Positions 42,085-48,621 of a DNA stretch of 48,621 nucleotides are shown here, piece by piece. Source of the stretch: Microvirga calopogonii (GTDB taxonomy: Bacteria > Pseudomonadota > Alphaproteobacteria > Rhizobiales > Beijerinckiaceae); NCBI RefSeq assembly GCF_003347665.1, contig NZ_QDGA01000036.1:1-48621 (forward strand), read 5' to 3'. The stretch's first letter is position 1. Each line of letters opens with the position of its first letter. Under the pieces are notes generated by a model. It was not told where the DNA came from and did no database searches. It was given only the letters and a program-made list of their open reading frames with translations. The translations under genes were made by a program, and so were the position numbers.

Positions 42085-43584
42085 ATGGTCAGGTCAGCAC
42101 TGCGCAGCGCAATCGGTGCAGGTTTCATGGTGGCGGCGATGGCCTCCGCCTCGGCTCAGGTTCTGGAGATCGGAGCGGACAATGGCCCCACGGGCCTCGA
42201 TCCGCATCTCATCACGGCTTTCCCGAGCTTCATGGTGGTGAACGGCAACATCTATGAAGGTCTGACGGCCGTCGACAAGGACCTGAAGATCGTCCCGGGC
42301 CTCGCCGAATCCTGGACCGTCGCCCCGGATGGCAAGGCCTATACCTTCAAGCTGCGCTCGGGCGTGAAATTCCATGACGGCTCCGCCATGGAGGCCAAGG
42401 ACGTGGTCGCCTCGATCAACCGCGTGCTGAGCAAGGATATCGCTTCACCGCTCGCAAGCCGCCTCTCGGCTGTCGAGAAAGCCAACGCGGTGGATGCCAC
42501 GACCGTGGAACTGAGGCTCAAGGAGCCGTCCGCCGCGCTCCTCAGCTCGCTCGCCACCATCGCCATCGTGCCGGGAAGCATGGAGGCGAACAAGGACGCC
42601 CTGCAGAAGGCTCCCGTCGGCACGGGACCGTTCAAGTTCCAGGAATGGCAGCCGAACGGCTTCATTCTTCTGACCAAGAACGAGGCCTATTGGGACAAGG
42701 GCATGCCGAAGCTCGCAGGCCTCAAGTTCAACATCGTGCCGGAATCGGCGACCCGTCAGGTGGGTCTGAGCAACGGGCAATATGCGCTTCTGCCCAACAT
42801 CGATGCGGCCACCGCCCTGCAGCTCAAGGGCAAGCCGAACGTGAAGCTCTCCGAGACCATGGATCTCGCCTACACGCTCATCGGCATGAACGTGTCGAAG
42901 CCGCCCTTCGACAATCCGAAGGTGCGCGAGGCCGTGAACTACGCCATCAACCGCCAGGAGATCGTCGACGCGGCCCTCTTCGGCGCCGGCGTGCCCGGCG
43001 GTCCGCTGTCGCCGGCCCTGAAGAACTGGGCGCTCGATGTGAACCAGTTCGCCTGCTACAAGCCCGACCCCGCCAAGGCGCAGGCGCTGTTGAAGGAAGC
43101 GGGCGTCGCCACGCCGGTCGCCGTCACCATGAAGGTCCTGCCGCGCCAGGACATCAAGGACGTCGCCCAGGTGGTACAGGAGCAGCTGAACAAGGCCGGC
43201 TTCAAGGTCGAACTCGTCAACCAGGAGCAGGGCCAGTTCATCCAGGATTGGCGCAACAGCAACTTCGACCTGTTCGCTTCGATCAATGCCGGCCAGCCCG
43301 ATCCGGACGACTACTTCTACCGCACGTTCCGCACCGGCGGATCGACCAACGTGTTCAAGTATTCGGATGCCGAGATCGATGGGCTGCTCGACCAGGCGCG
43401 CACCCAGCAGGACCAGGCGGCGCGGAAAGCCGCCTATGACAAGGTGCAGCAGAAGCTCGCCTGCTCGGGTCCGGTGGCGCACCTGACCTACGGCACCCTG
43501 TTCTCGGCCATGAACAGCAAGCTGCAGGGCTTCGAGACAATGCCGAACCGCTCGCTCCTGATGCTGCGCAACGCGTCCTACTGA
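42085..43584 (+). CDS. ABC transporter substrate-binding protein, Dpp/Opp (SBP_bac_5) family
   Basis: 499 residues. The signal peptide MVRSALRSAIGAGFMVAAMA-SASA precedes AQVLEIGADNGPTGLDPH. Typical SBP_bac_5 parts follow: NGNIYEGLTAVDKDLKIVPG, AESWTVAPDGKAYTFKLR, GVKFHDGSAM and GTGPFKFQEWQPNG. The late half has FDLFASINAGQPDPDDYFYR. The start at 42085 has AGGGAG in front; a longer frame upstream lacks a signal. Next to anmK and murQ it may bring in muropeptides or cell-wall peptides, which is inference from context. Confidence 0.93.
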   Translation: MVRSALRSAIGAGFMVAAMASASAQVLEIGADNGPTGLDPHLITAFPSFMVVNGNIYEGLTAVDKDLKIVPGLAESWTVAPDGKAYTFKLRSGVKFHDGSAMEAKDVVASINRVLSKDIASPLASRLSAVEKANAVDATTVELRLKEPSAALLSSLATIAIVPGSMEANKDALQKAPVGTGPFKFQEWQPNGFILLTKNEAYWDKGMPKLAGLKFNIVPESATRQVGLSNGQYALLPNIDAATALQLKGKPNVKLSETMDLAYTLIGMNVSKPPFDNPKVREAVNYAINRQEIVDAALFGAGVPGGPLSPALKNWALDVNQFACYKPDPAKAQALLKEAGVATPVAVTMKVLPRQDIKDVAQVVQEQLNKAGFKVELVNQEQGQFIQDWRNSNFDLFASINAGQPDPDDYFYRTFRTGGSTNVFKYSDAEIDGLLDQARTQQDQAARKAAYDKVQQKLACSGPVAHLTYGTLFSAMNSKLQGFETMPNRSLLMLRNASY

Positions 43585-43595
43585 TCATCTGCCGC

Positions 43596-43629
43596 CATCC
43601 CGGCGCCGCTCTCGCGCGGCGCCGGGATG
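43596..43629 (+). repeat. 14-bp perfect stem-loop between binding protein and permease genes
   Basis: CATCCCGGCGCCGC pairs fully with GCGGCGCCGGGATG around a 6-nt loop, 12 nt after the stop codon, without a U-tract. Such structures often protect the binding-protein mRNA from 3' decay and reduce permease expression. Confidence 0.75.
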
Positions 43630-43653
43630 CTCATTTGAAGAGAGCCCGTCCGT

Positions 43654-44601
43654 ATGAACCGCGTCCTGCTCGCACGCCTCATCGATCTCGTCATCGTCCT
43701 CTTCGGCGTGTCTGTCATCGTGTTCCTGATGATCCGGATGATCCCCGGCGACGCGGTTGCGATCATGCTCGGAGCGAATACCGAGATCACGCCCGAGCGC
43801 ATGGCTGAGCTCAACCGCCGCGTCGGCCTCGACCGTCCGATCATCGAGCAGTACCTGCTCTGGGCCGGATCGGCGCTTCGTGGTGATTTCGGCACCTCGC
43901 TCTGGACGGGCCGGCCGGTCTCGACCGAGATCCTCCTGCATCTGTGGCCGACGCTTGAGCTCACCTTCCTGTCTCTCCTCGTCGGGGCCGTTCTCGCCGT
44001 CCCGGTCGGCTGCCTGATGGCGCAGACGCGCGGCGGCGCGGCAGACGTGGCCATGCGCGTTTCCGCCATCGCGGGCCTGACGATCCCGTCCTTCTGGCTC
44101 GGGATCGTGCTGATCCTTCTTCTTTCCAGCTGGGCCCCGGGGTTCGCGTCGCTCGGCTACGTGCCCTTCTCGGAGGATCCCGTCGGCAATCTCCAGCGCA
44201 TGGTGCTGCCCGCCTTCGCCCTGGCGCTGCCGATCCTCGCCAATCTCTCCCGCCTCGTGCGCTCGGCCATGCTCGATGCGCTGGGGCAGGATTACGTGCG
44301 CACCGCCCGGGCCAAGGGGCTGCCGGAGCGGCGCGTGGTCTATAAGCACGCCCTGCGCAACGCGCTGATCCCGTTTCTCACCAGCGTCGGCATCATGACC
44401 GGCTATCTGCTCGGCGGCGCCATCGTGGTCGAGCAGGTCTTCGCCATTCCGGGTCTCGGCCGCCTGATCCTCGGGGCCATCGCCGAGCGCAATTATCCGC
44501 TGATCCAGGCCACCATCCTGGTGGTGACGGCAGGCTTCGTGTTCGTGAACTTTCTCGTCGACTTCCTCTACATCGTCGTCGATCCCCGTGTGAGGGCCTG
44601 A
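43654..44601 (+). CDS. ABC transporter permease, DppB/OppB family
   Basis: A 315-residue inner-membrane permease with six helices. The N-terminal RLIDLVIVLFGVSVIVFLMIRMIPGDAV and the EAA loop YVRTARAKGLPERRVVYKHALRNALIP (interaction with the ATPase) are typical of DppB. GLTIPSFWLGIVLILLLS is the central helix. It lies 69 bp after the binding-protein gene and 3 bp before the second permease. Confidence 0.94.
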   Translation: MNRVLLARLIDLVIVLFGVSVIVFLMIRMIPGDAVAIMLGANTEITPERMAELNRRVGLDRPIIEQYLLWAGSALRGDFGTSLWTGRPVSTEILLHLWPTLELTFLSLLVGAVLAVPVGCLMAQTRGGAADVAMRVSAIAGLTIPSFWLGIVLILLLSSWAPGFASLGYVPFSEDPVGNLQRMVLPAFALALPILANLSRLVRSAMLDALGQDYVRTARAKGLPERRVVYKHALRNALIPFLTSVGIMTGYLLGGAIVVEQVFAIPGLGRLILGAIAERNYPLIQATILVVTAGFVFVNFLVDFLYIVVDPRVRA

Positions 44602-44604
44602 GCC

Positions 44605-45429
44605 GTGAAGCAGCTGGCCAAGAACAAGCTTCTGACCTTTGCCGTCATCCTGGTGGCGATCCAGCTCATCCTCGCCATCGGGGCGCCGCTCTTTGCTCCC
44701 TACGACCCCATGGCGCAGAGCGTCGCGCGGCGCCTGCGCCCCCCGTCCGAACTCAACTGGTTCGGCACGGATCAGCTCGGCCGGGACGTGCTGACGCGTA
44801 TCCTCTACGGCTATCGTACCTCGCTCATCGCGTGCCTGCTCGCCGTGGGCATCGCGCTGCTCGCCGGCGGTGCGCTCGGCCTCATCGCCGCCTATTACCG
44901 CGGCTGGCTCGACCGCATCATCATGCGCGTCATGGACGTGCTCTTCGCCTTCCCGGTGATGCTGCTCGCCATCGGCATCATCGCCGTCCTGGGACCTCAC
45001 ACCTACAGCGCGGCCGCCGCCATCGCGGTCGTCTACACGCCGATCTTCGCCCGCCTCCTGCGCGGCCCGGCGCTCGTTCTGTGCGAAAGCGAATATGTGG
45101 CGGGCGCGAAGGCGATCGGCGCGTCGGACGCGCGCATCATCTTCCTGCACATCCTGCCGAACCTCGCTTCCGTGATCCTGGTTCAGACGAGCCTGCTGCT
45201 CTCCGCCGCCATCCTGGTCGAAGCCTCGCTCTCGTTCCTCGGCCTCGGCACGCAGCCGCCCACGCCGTCGCTGGGCCTGATGCTGTCGGAGGGCCGCAAC
45301 TTCCTCATGCTCTCGCCATGGAGCGCGATCTTCGCCGGCTTCGCCATCCTGTTCCTGTCCTTCGGGTTCAATCTCCTGGGTGACGCCCTGCGCGACACGC
45401 TCGATCCGCGCCTGCGGGGCCAATCGTGA
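44605..45429 (+). CDS. ABC transporter permease, DppC/OppC family
   Basis: 274 residues from a GTG with GAGGG close upstream. NWFGTDQLGRDVLTRILYGYRTSL is the DppC hallmark. The EAA loop is ESEYVAGAKAIGASDARIIFLHILPNLA, and the end has SEGRNFLMLSPWSAIFAGFAI and LGDALRDTLDPRLRG. It forms the heterodimer with the preceding permease. Its stop overlaps the GTG of the acetyltransferase (GTGA). No DppD/DppF-type ATPase gene follows within the window. Confidence 0.94.
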   Translation: MKQLAKNKLLTFAVILVAIQLILAIGAPLFAPYDPMAQSVARRLRPPSELNWFGTDQLGRDVLTRILYGYRTSLIACLLAVGIALLAGGALGLIAAYYRGWLDRIIMRVMDVLFAFPVMLLAIGIIAVLGPHTYSAAAAIAVVYTPIFARLLRGPALVLCESEYVAGAKAIGASDARIIFLHILPNLASVILVQTSLLLSAAILVEASLSFLGLGTQPPTPSLGLMLSEGRNFLMLSPWSAIFAGFAILFLSFGFNLLGDALRDTLDPRLRGQS

Positions 45430-45863
45430 TCGCGCGGCCTGCCGGGGCCGATGATATTCCGGCTCTGGCAGCCATCGCCGAGCGGTCCTATCGGGCGGCC
45501 TTCGCGGATATTCTGGAGCCGGACGTGCTCGTGGGCCGGGACGCCGCCTTCTTCGCCGAGCGGTTCACCGCTTCATGGGAACGCATGCTGGTCGCGGTCT
45601 CCGACGGAAGCCCGGTCGGATTCCTGCTCATGACGGACCACCACATCGACATGCTGTTCATGGATCCCGTCGCCAGCGGCAGGGGCGGCGGTGCGCTTCT
45701 GTTGCGTGAAGCCGAAGCACAGGGCGCGAAGAGCCTCGAATGCTTTCGCGACAATCACGCCGCGCGCCGGTTCTACGAGCGGCATGGCTGGCGGATCGGG
45801 CGGGAATACGAACGTGAGTTCGCAGGGCGAAGCCGCCACTTCGTGCTTTATGCCAAAGACTGA
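45426..45863 (+). CDS. GNAT family N-acetyltransferase
   Basis: 145 residues. It starts IARPAGADDIPALAAIAERSYRAAF. The acetyl-CoA loop is MDPVASGRGGGALLLREAEAQGA. SLECFRDNHAARRFYERHGWRIG is the usual late strand-helix unit of the RimI-like group. The GTG start overlaps the stop of the permease by 4 nt, so it is translationally tied to the transporter operon. The substrate could be an amino sugar, peptide or amino acid brought in by the importer, but is not readable from sequence. Confidence 0.85.
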   Translation: MIARPAGADDIPALAAIAERSYRAAFADILEPDVLVGRDAAFFAERFTASWERMLVAVSDGSPVGFLLMTDHHIDMLFMDPVASGRGGGALLLREAEAQGAKSLECFRDNHAARRFYERHGWRIGREYEREFAGRSRHFVLYAKD

Positions 45864-46296
45864 ATCTTCGGCGGGCGCTGCCATCGCCCTGAATATACGG
45901 CTCTCGCGGGAATTCCGGTGGCCTCCGACCCGACCCGCTCAAGTCTTCCGACCAATCTGGCAAGCATCCAACGGGGCTGATCCATTGTCAGGCCGATGTG
46001 ATCCATTTGACAGACCGAAGATGTTGCCCCGCATAAACATGATCAAGCAGCTGAATGACAGAACAGATCTTTTTGGAAGCTGGACATAGGTAGCTGCAAA
46101 CATGGCATGTTCAAGAATCTAAGGTCTTGGACAAGACCTAATAGTAAGTACATAAAGTACTAGCCAATTTTATATAGATCTATGTTAATTTTTCTTATCA
46201 TTGCAGGCATGACTTCCAAGTTTTCGCCATTTTTCACGGGAAAATCCATGTAAATTGAGAATCTGCCCACAATATCAAAGTCTGGGGAGAGAGCTC
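45864..46296. promoter_or_regulatory. AT-rich gap with three consecutive dyads
   Basis: The GC content falls sharply from about 46000. Three inverted repeats follow one another: AGGTCTTG/CAAGACCT (46122-46139, 2-nt spacer), AGTAC/GTACT (46147-46161) and ATAGATCTAT (46174-46183). They lie 115-175 bp before the membrane-protein ATG and could be operators. No gene is supported here; a 22-codon frame at 46020 lacks a clear ribosome site. Confidence 0.5.
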
Positions 46297-46995
46297 ATGT
46301 TTCCACAAATTTTGCTAGACAGAATTATGGTCGACCCAGTGGCGACCTTAAAGTCAAGCCTGATCATCGGTCATCTTATCGGATTGGTGTTTGGGCTTGG
46401 AACAGCAACATTGCTCGATATATTCATACTTAGATTTGTTATCCCCCATAAGGTCAGCAAAGATCATTACGACGTTATTCATCTATTTTCCAGGATCGTT
46501 GCCTTCGGCTTGCTTCTTCTCTGGATAACAGGGTTGGGATTCCTCGTCTTCTACAGCTATTTTGACCCCATCAAGCTGTCGAACCAGAAAGTCTGGGCCA
46601 AGCTGATTGTCGTCAGTGTCCTGACCCTGAACGGAATTTTCATCCACCGAACCGTCTTGCCCCTGATCCATGATCACATCGGGCGCCCTCTGTTCGATGG
46701 CTTGGGCCCAAGCCAGCGCTTCCTGCTGCTCACATCCGGTGCCATTTCCGGAACGTCTTGGTATGTGCCGTTCGTCCTCGGCGCATTTCCTCAATTCAAC
46801 TTCCTGCCGGCGCTACCGCTCGTGCTGACCTATTTGTTCGTCCTGGCGGCGACGATCGTGACAACGCAGATCTTTACACTGGCGGTCACACCTTCTGAGC
46901 CCACGCGGACGTCCACGCGCGCGGAGGACACCGACCGGAAGCCTTTGGCATCCTTTTCCGGAGGTGATCCTGCCGTACTCACTTCGCAGGTTTAG
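46297..46995 (+). CDS. Integral membrane protein of unknown function
   Basis: 232 residues with about six hydrophobic segments (SLIIGHLIGLVFGLGTATLL, IVAFGLLLLWITGLGFLVF, AKLIVVSVLTLNGIFI, LLTSGAISGTSWYVPFVLGA, LPLVLTYLFVLAATIVTTQI). Several histidines lie at membrane borders (IGHLIG, DVIHLFS, IHRTVLPLIHDH), a pattern seen in heme- or copper-related membrane proteins, but I do not recognise the family. GGGGAGAGAG stands just before the ATG at 46297. Codon use is less GC-biased than in the neighbours, which suggests transfer. The C-terminal 30 residues are hydrophilic, and the TAG stop is the last codon before the IS terminal repeat, so the protein may have been altered or shortened by the insertion. 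Confidence 0.75.
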   Translation: MFPQILLDRIMVDPVATLKSSLIIGHLIGLVFGLGTATLLDIFILRFVIPHKVSKDHYDVIHLFSRIVAFGLLLLWITGLGFLVFYSYFDPIKLSNQKVWAKLIVVSVLTLNGIFIHRTVLPLIHDHIGRPLFDGLGPSQRFLLLTSGAISGTSWYVPFVLGAFPQFNFLPALPLVLTYLFVLAATIVTTQIFTLAVTPSEPTRTSTRAEDTDRKPLASFSGGDPAVLTSQV

Positions 46996-47010
46996 CCGTT
47001 CCTATTCACC
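46996..47010 (+). repeat. Left terminal inverted repeat of the IS element
   Basis: CCGTTCCTATTCACC matches the right-end repeat in 12 of 15 positions and begins one base after the TAG of the membrane-protein gene. Confidence 0.65.
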
Positions 47011-47148
47011 AGAGTTTGCTGCATTGACCTGATTTGCGGCGAGGCGAGCCAATCCGTTGCGTCTCTTTCACCGCAGCGAGGTCTGGCACGTGGGGAACGC
47101 GTTGGCAGGGGCAGGATAGAGCGATCAGGGCGATGGCGGCCCCGTCTC

Positions 47149-48501
47149 TCAGGGCGAGGCTGCTCGCGGGCTGGGCAGGAGTGTCGCCGCTACGGCGCGG
47201 AAGAGGTCAGCGTCCGGGCAGCCGGAGGCGAAGGCCAGTCGGATGCGGCTCGCCGTTTCCTGCACCCGCACGGCGATCTTGAGCAGGCGCAACCGCAGCG
47301 TGGCGAACTCAGCCCGGGCGAGATCGCGTGCAGCCGGGATCGCCTCCCGCACCGCCAGCATCAGCCAGTAGGCGGCCGTGTGCAGCACCAGCCGAACTTG
47401 GTTGGCCACCGCGCGCCGGCACGAGGTTCGGTCGGACGCGAGGTGCGCCTTGTGGAACTTGATCCAGTTCTCGGCTTGGCCCCTGGCACAATATAGGCTC
47501 TCATAGATGACCCGCGCGCTGGTCCCGATCAGGTTGGTGACCACACAGCGGATGTCGAGCCCCAGGCGGGTGGCTTCGATGCGGGCGATCGCGCGACGCT
47601 CGCACGACCAACTCTTGGCCCGGTGTGTCGTCTCGGCAAAGCCACGCACGACCTCGCAGTCGTCCACCGCCCGCTGGGTGCGCACCGCATCCGCCTCGTT
47701 CTGGACTTTGGCGGTGAGCGGCCGGGTGCCGGCCAGCCCGAACAGATAGCTGACGCCGTTCTGCTCGCAGAAGTCCATGGCCTCGGGGCGGGCATAGTGA
47801 CTGTCGCCGCGGATCGTGATCTGCGTGAGAGGCCAACGTGTGCGGATGCGGCGCACGAGGCGTCGCAAGTAAGCCCGCACCTCACGGCCGGAGGGCGTCT
47901 TGCCCGGCCGCAGCACGATCGCCACCGGGCGGCCGGTGCTGTCATAGACATGGATCGGCAGAAAGCAGCGCTCGTCATAGTGCGCGTTGAACAAGGACAG
48001 TTGCTGGTGCCTATGCACCACGTCGCAGGTGTCGTCGATGTCCAGCACCACTCCGTCAGGGGGCGTGACATAGCTGTCCATCCACTGATCGACCAGAGCA
48101 TAGGTCAACCGGATCGCATCGCGGATCGTCGGCGCATTCTCCAGCCGCGAGAGGGTCGGCTGCGAGGCCAGATCCGCTCCAGTCTCCGGCAGGTGCCCGC
48201 AGGCGAGCTTGAACGCCGGATCGGCGCGCAGCGGGCCGAAGTCATTGCAGTCCTCATAGCCACACGCGATGGCGAAGATGCGGGCGCGGAGCATGTCTGT
48301 GATCGCGTGCGTCACGCGGACGGGATCGCGCCGATCCGGGATGAAGCCGGCGAGCCGCTCGGCGATGCCAAGGCGGCGCTCGGCCTGGGCCAGAAGCATG
48401 ACGCCGCCGTCGGACGACAAGCGCCCGCCGTCGAACGCGGCGGTGATCTTCTTGCGGGACACGGCTGGAAACGGGAAGGTGGCAGGTGTATCGTCCGGCA
48501 T
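47149..48501 (-). CDS. IS1380-family transposase
   Basis: 450 residues, DDE type. The N-terminal part has FDGGRLSSDGGVMLLAQAERRLG. The catalytic region has VLDIDDTCDVVHRHQQLSLFN (first Asp), ITIRGDSHYARPEAMDFCEQ (second Asp) and YCARGQAENWIKFHK (Glu), in the order and spacing of IS1380 members. Full length with no frameshift, so it may be active. It is read towards the membrane-protein gene. Confidence 0.93.
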   Translation of the reverse strand: MPDDTPATFPFPAVSRKKITAAFDGGRLSSDGGVMLLAQAERRLGIAERLAGFIPDRRDPVRVTHAITDMLRARIFAIACGYEDCNDFGPLRADPAFKLACGHLPETGADLASQPTLSRLENAPTIRDAIRLTYALVDQWMDSYVTPPDGVVLDIDDTCDVVHRHQQLSLFNAHYDERCFLPIHVYDSTGRPVAIVLRPGKTPSGREVRAYLRRLVRRIRTRWPLTQITIRGDSHYARPEAMDFCEQNGVSYLFGLAGTRPLTAKVQNEADAVRTQRAVDDCEVVRGFAETTHRAKSWSCERRAIARIEATRLGLDIRCVVTNLIGTSARVIYESLYCARGQAENWIKFHKAHLASDRTSCRRAVANQVRLVLHTAAYWLMLAVREAIPAARDLARAEFATLRLRLLKIAVRVQETASRIRLAFASGCPDADLFRAVAATLLPSPRAASP

Positions 48502-48606
48502 GGCGGGTGTGGCAGCCTCGAACGGAGAGCAGGATCGGCTTCAGCAACCAAATCCTACGCTGCTTCAAGTGCTTAAGCTACATCCGCCAGCCCTCATCCC
48601 TCTTCC

Positions 48607-48621
48607 GATGCATAAGAACGG
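48607..48621 (-). repeat. Right terminal inverted repeat of the IS element
   Basis: The reverse complement CCGTTCTTATGCATC pairs with the left repeat. It ends exactly at the window edge. Confidence 0.65.

Larger units (their letters stand above)
46996..48621 (-). mobile_element. IS1380-family insertion sequence, about 1.63 kb
   Basis: One transposase gene lies between imperfect terminal inverted repeats: CCGTTCCTATTCACC at 46996-47010 and, reverse-complemented, CCGTTCTTATGCATC at 48621-48607 (12 of 15 identical). The total length fits the family. The right repeat coincides with the window end, so the target duplication cannot be checked. Confidence 0.72.

Overview
The window is GC-rich DNA from an alphaproteobacterium of the order Hyphomicrobiales, most like the Methylobacteriaceae/Microvirga group. 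This is inferred from gene content: a PhaR/thiolase PHA locus, a PrtD/PrsDE-type secretion pair, a short-Q-loop cytochrome bd with a DUF2474 partner, a Zur-type box, a DUF1236-like protein, an EcfG-like promoter and Rhizobiales-style 90-bp palindromic intergenic elements. The species cannot be fixed from the sequence alone. The right edge coincides with the putative terminal repeat of an IS1380-family element, as happens when an assembly breaks at a repeat.

Layout. 1-2000: thiolase (phaA, cut by the left edge) divergent from the PHA regulator phaR. 2014-7790: a degenerate GGDEF/EAL protein, rpmF, then mtgA and ispA with nearly superimposed divergent starts, then a CHRD-RTX protein that looks type I secreted. 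7840-14504 (minus strand): GNAT, kup, ispG, zur with its own Zur-like box, a METTL20-like methyltransferase and a glycosyltransferase. 14529-20375 (plus strand): SemiSWEET, topoisomerase IB, a small exported protein, an MBL hydrolase and a CIO-type bd oxidase (two subunits plus a 43-residue DUF2474 peptide). 20372-24812: a coiled-coil membrane protein convergent with the oxidase, an AT-rich regulatory gap, and the type I secretion pair prsD-prsE. 25104-32261: trehalose/glucose genes, namely a membrane-anchored OtsA with a sensor-like N-terminus, otsB, a GH15 glucosidase/trehalase candidate and glucokinase, followed by an AstE/AspA-like deacylase.

32273-32443 (minus strand) carries a very short mRNA unit. 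A 24-codon GTG-start ORF is preceded by a sequence complementary to 17 nt of the 16S rRNA 3' end and followed by a strong terminator. It resembles rreB, described in Bradyrhizobium. After it come prfC, an ABC-F ATPase, and a DUF1236-like exported protein with a well-placed FNR/FixK box.

36678-45863 is a cell-wall recycling island. On the minus strand are anmK, a serine beta-lactamase-fold hydrolase without signal peptide, murQ, a BadF-type sugar kinase and a PfkB kinase. On the plus strand are a Dpp/Opp-type binding protein, two permeases and a GNAT. Shared GGACCA/TGGTCC half-sites lie in front of both murQ and the anmK/transporter divergent region. No transporter ATPase gene is present. The end, 45864-48621, is an AT-rich patch with three dyads, an unassigned membrane protein, and an IS1380-family element whose left terminal repeat directly abuts the stop codon of that gene.

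I saw no tRNA, rRNA gene, CRISPR array or replication origin.
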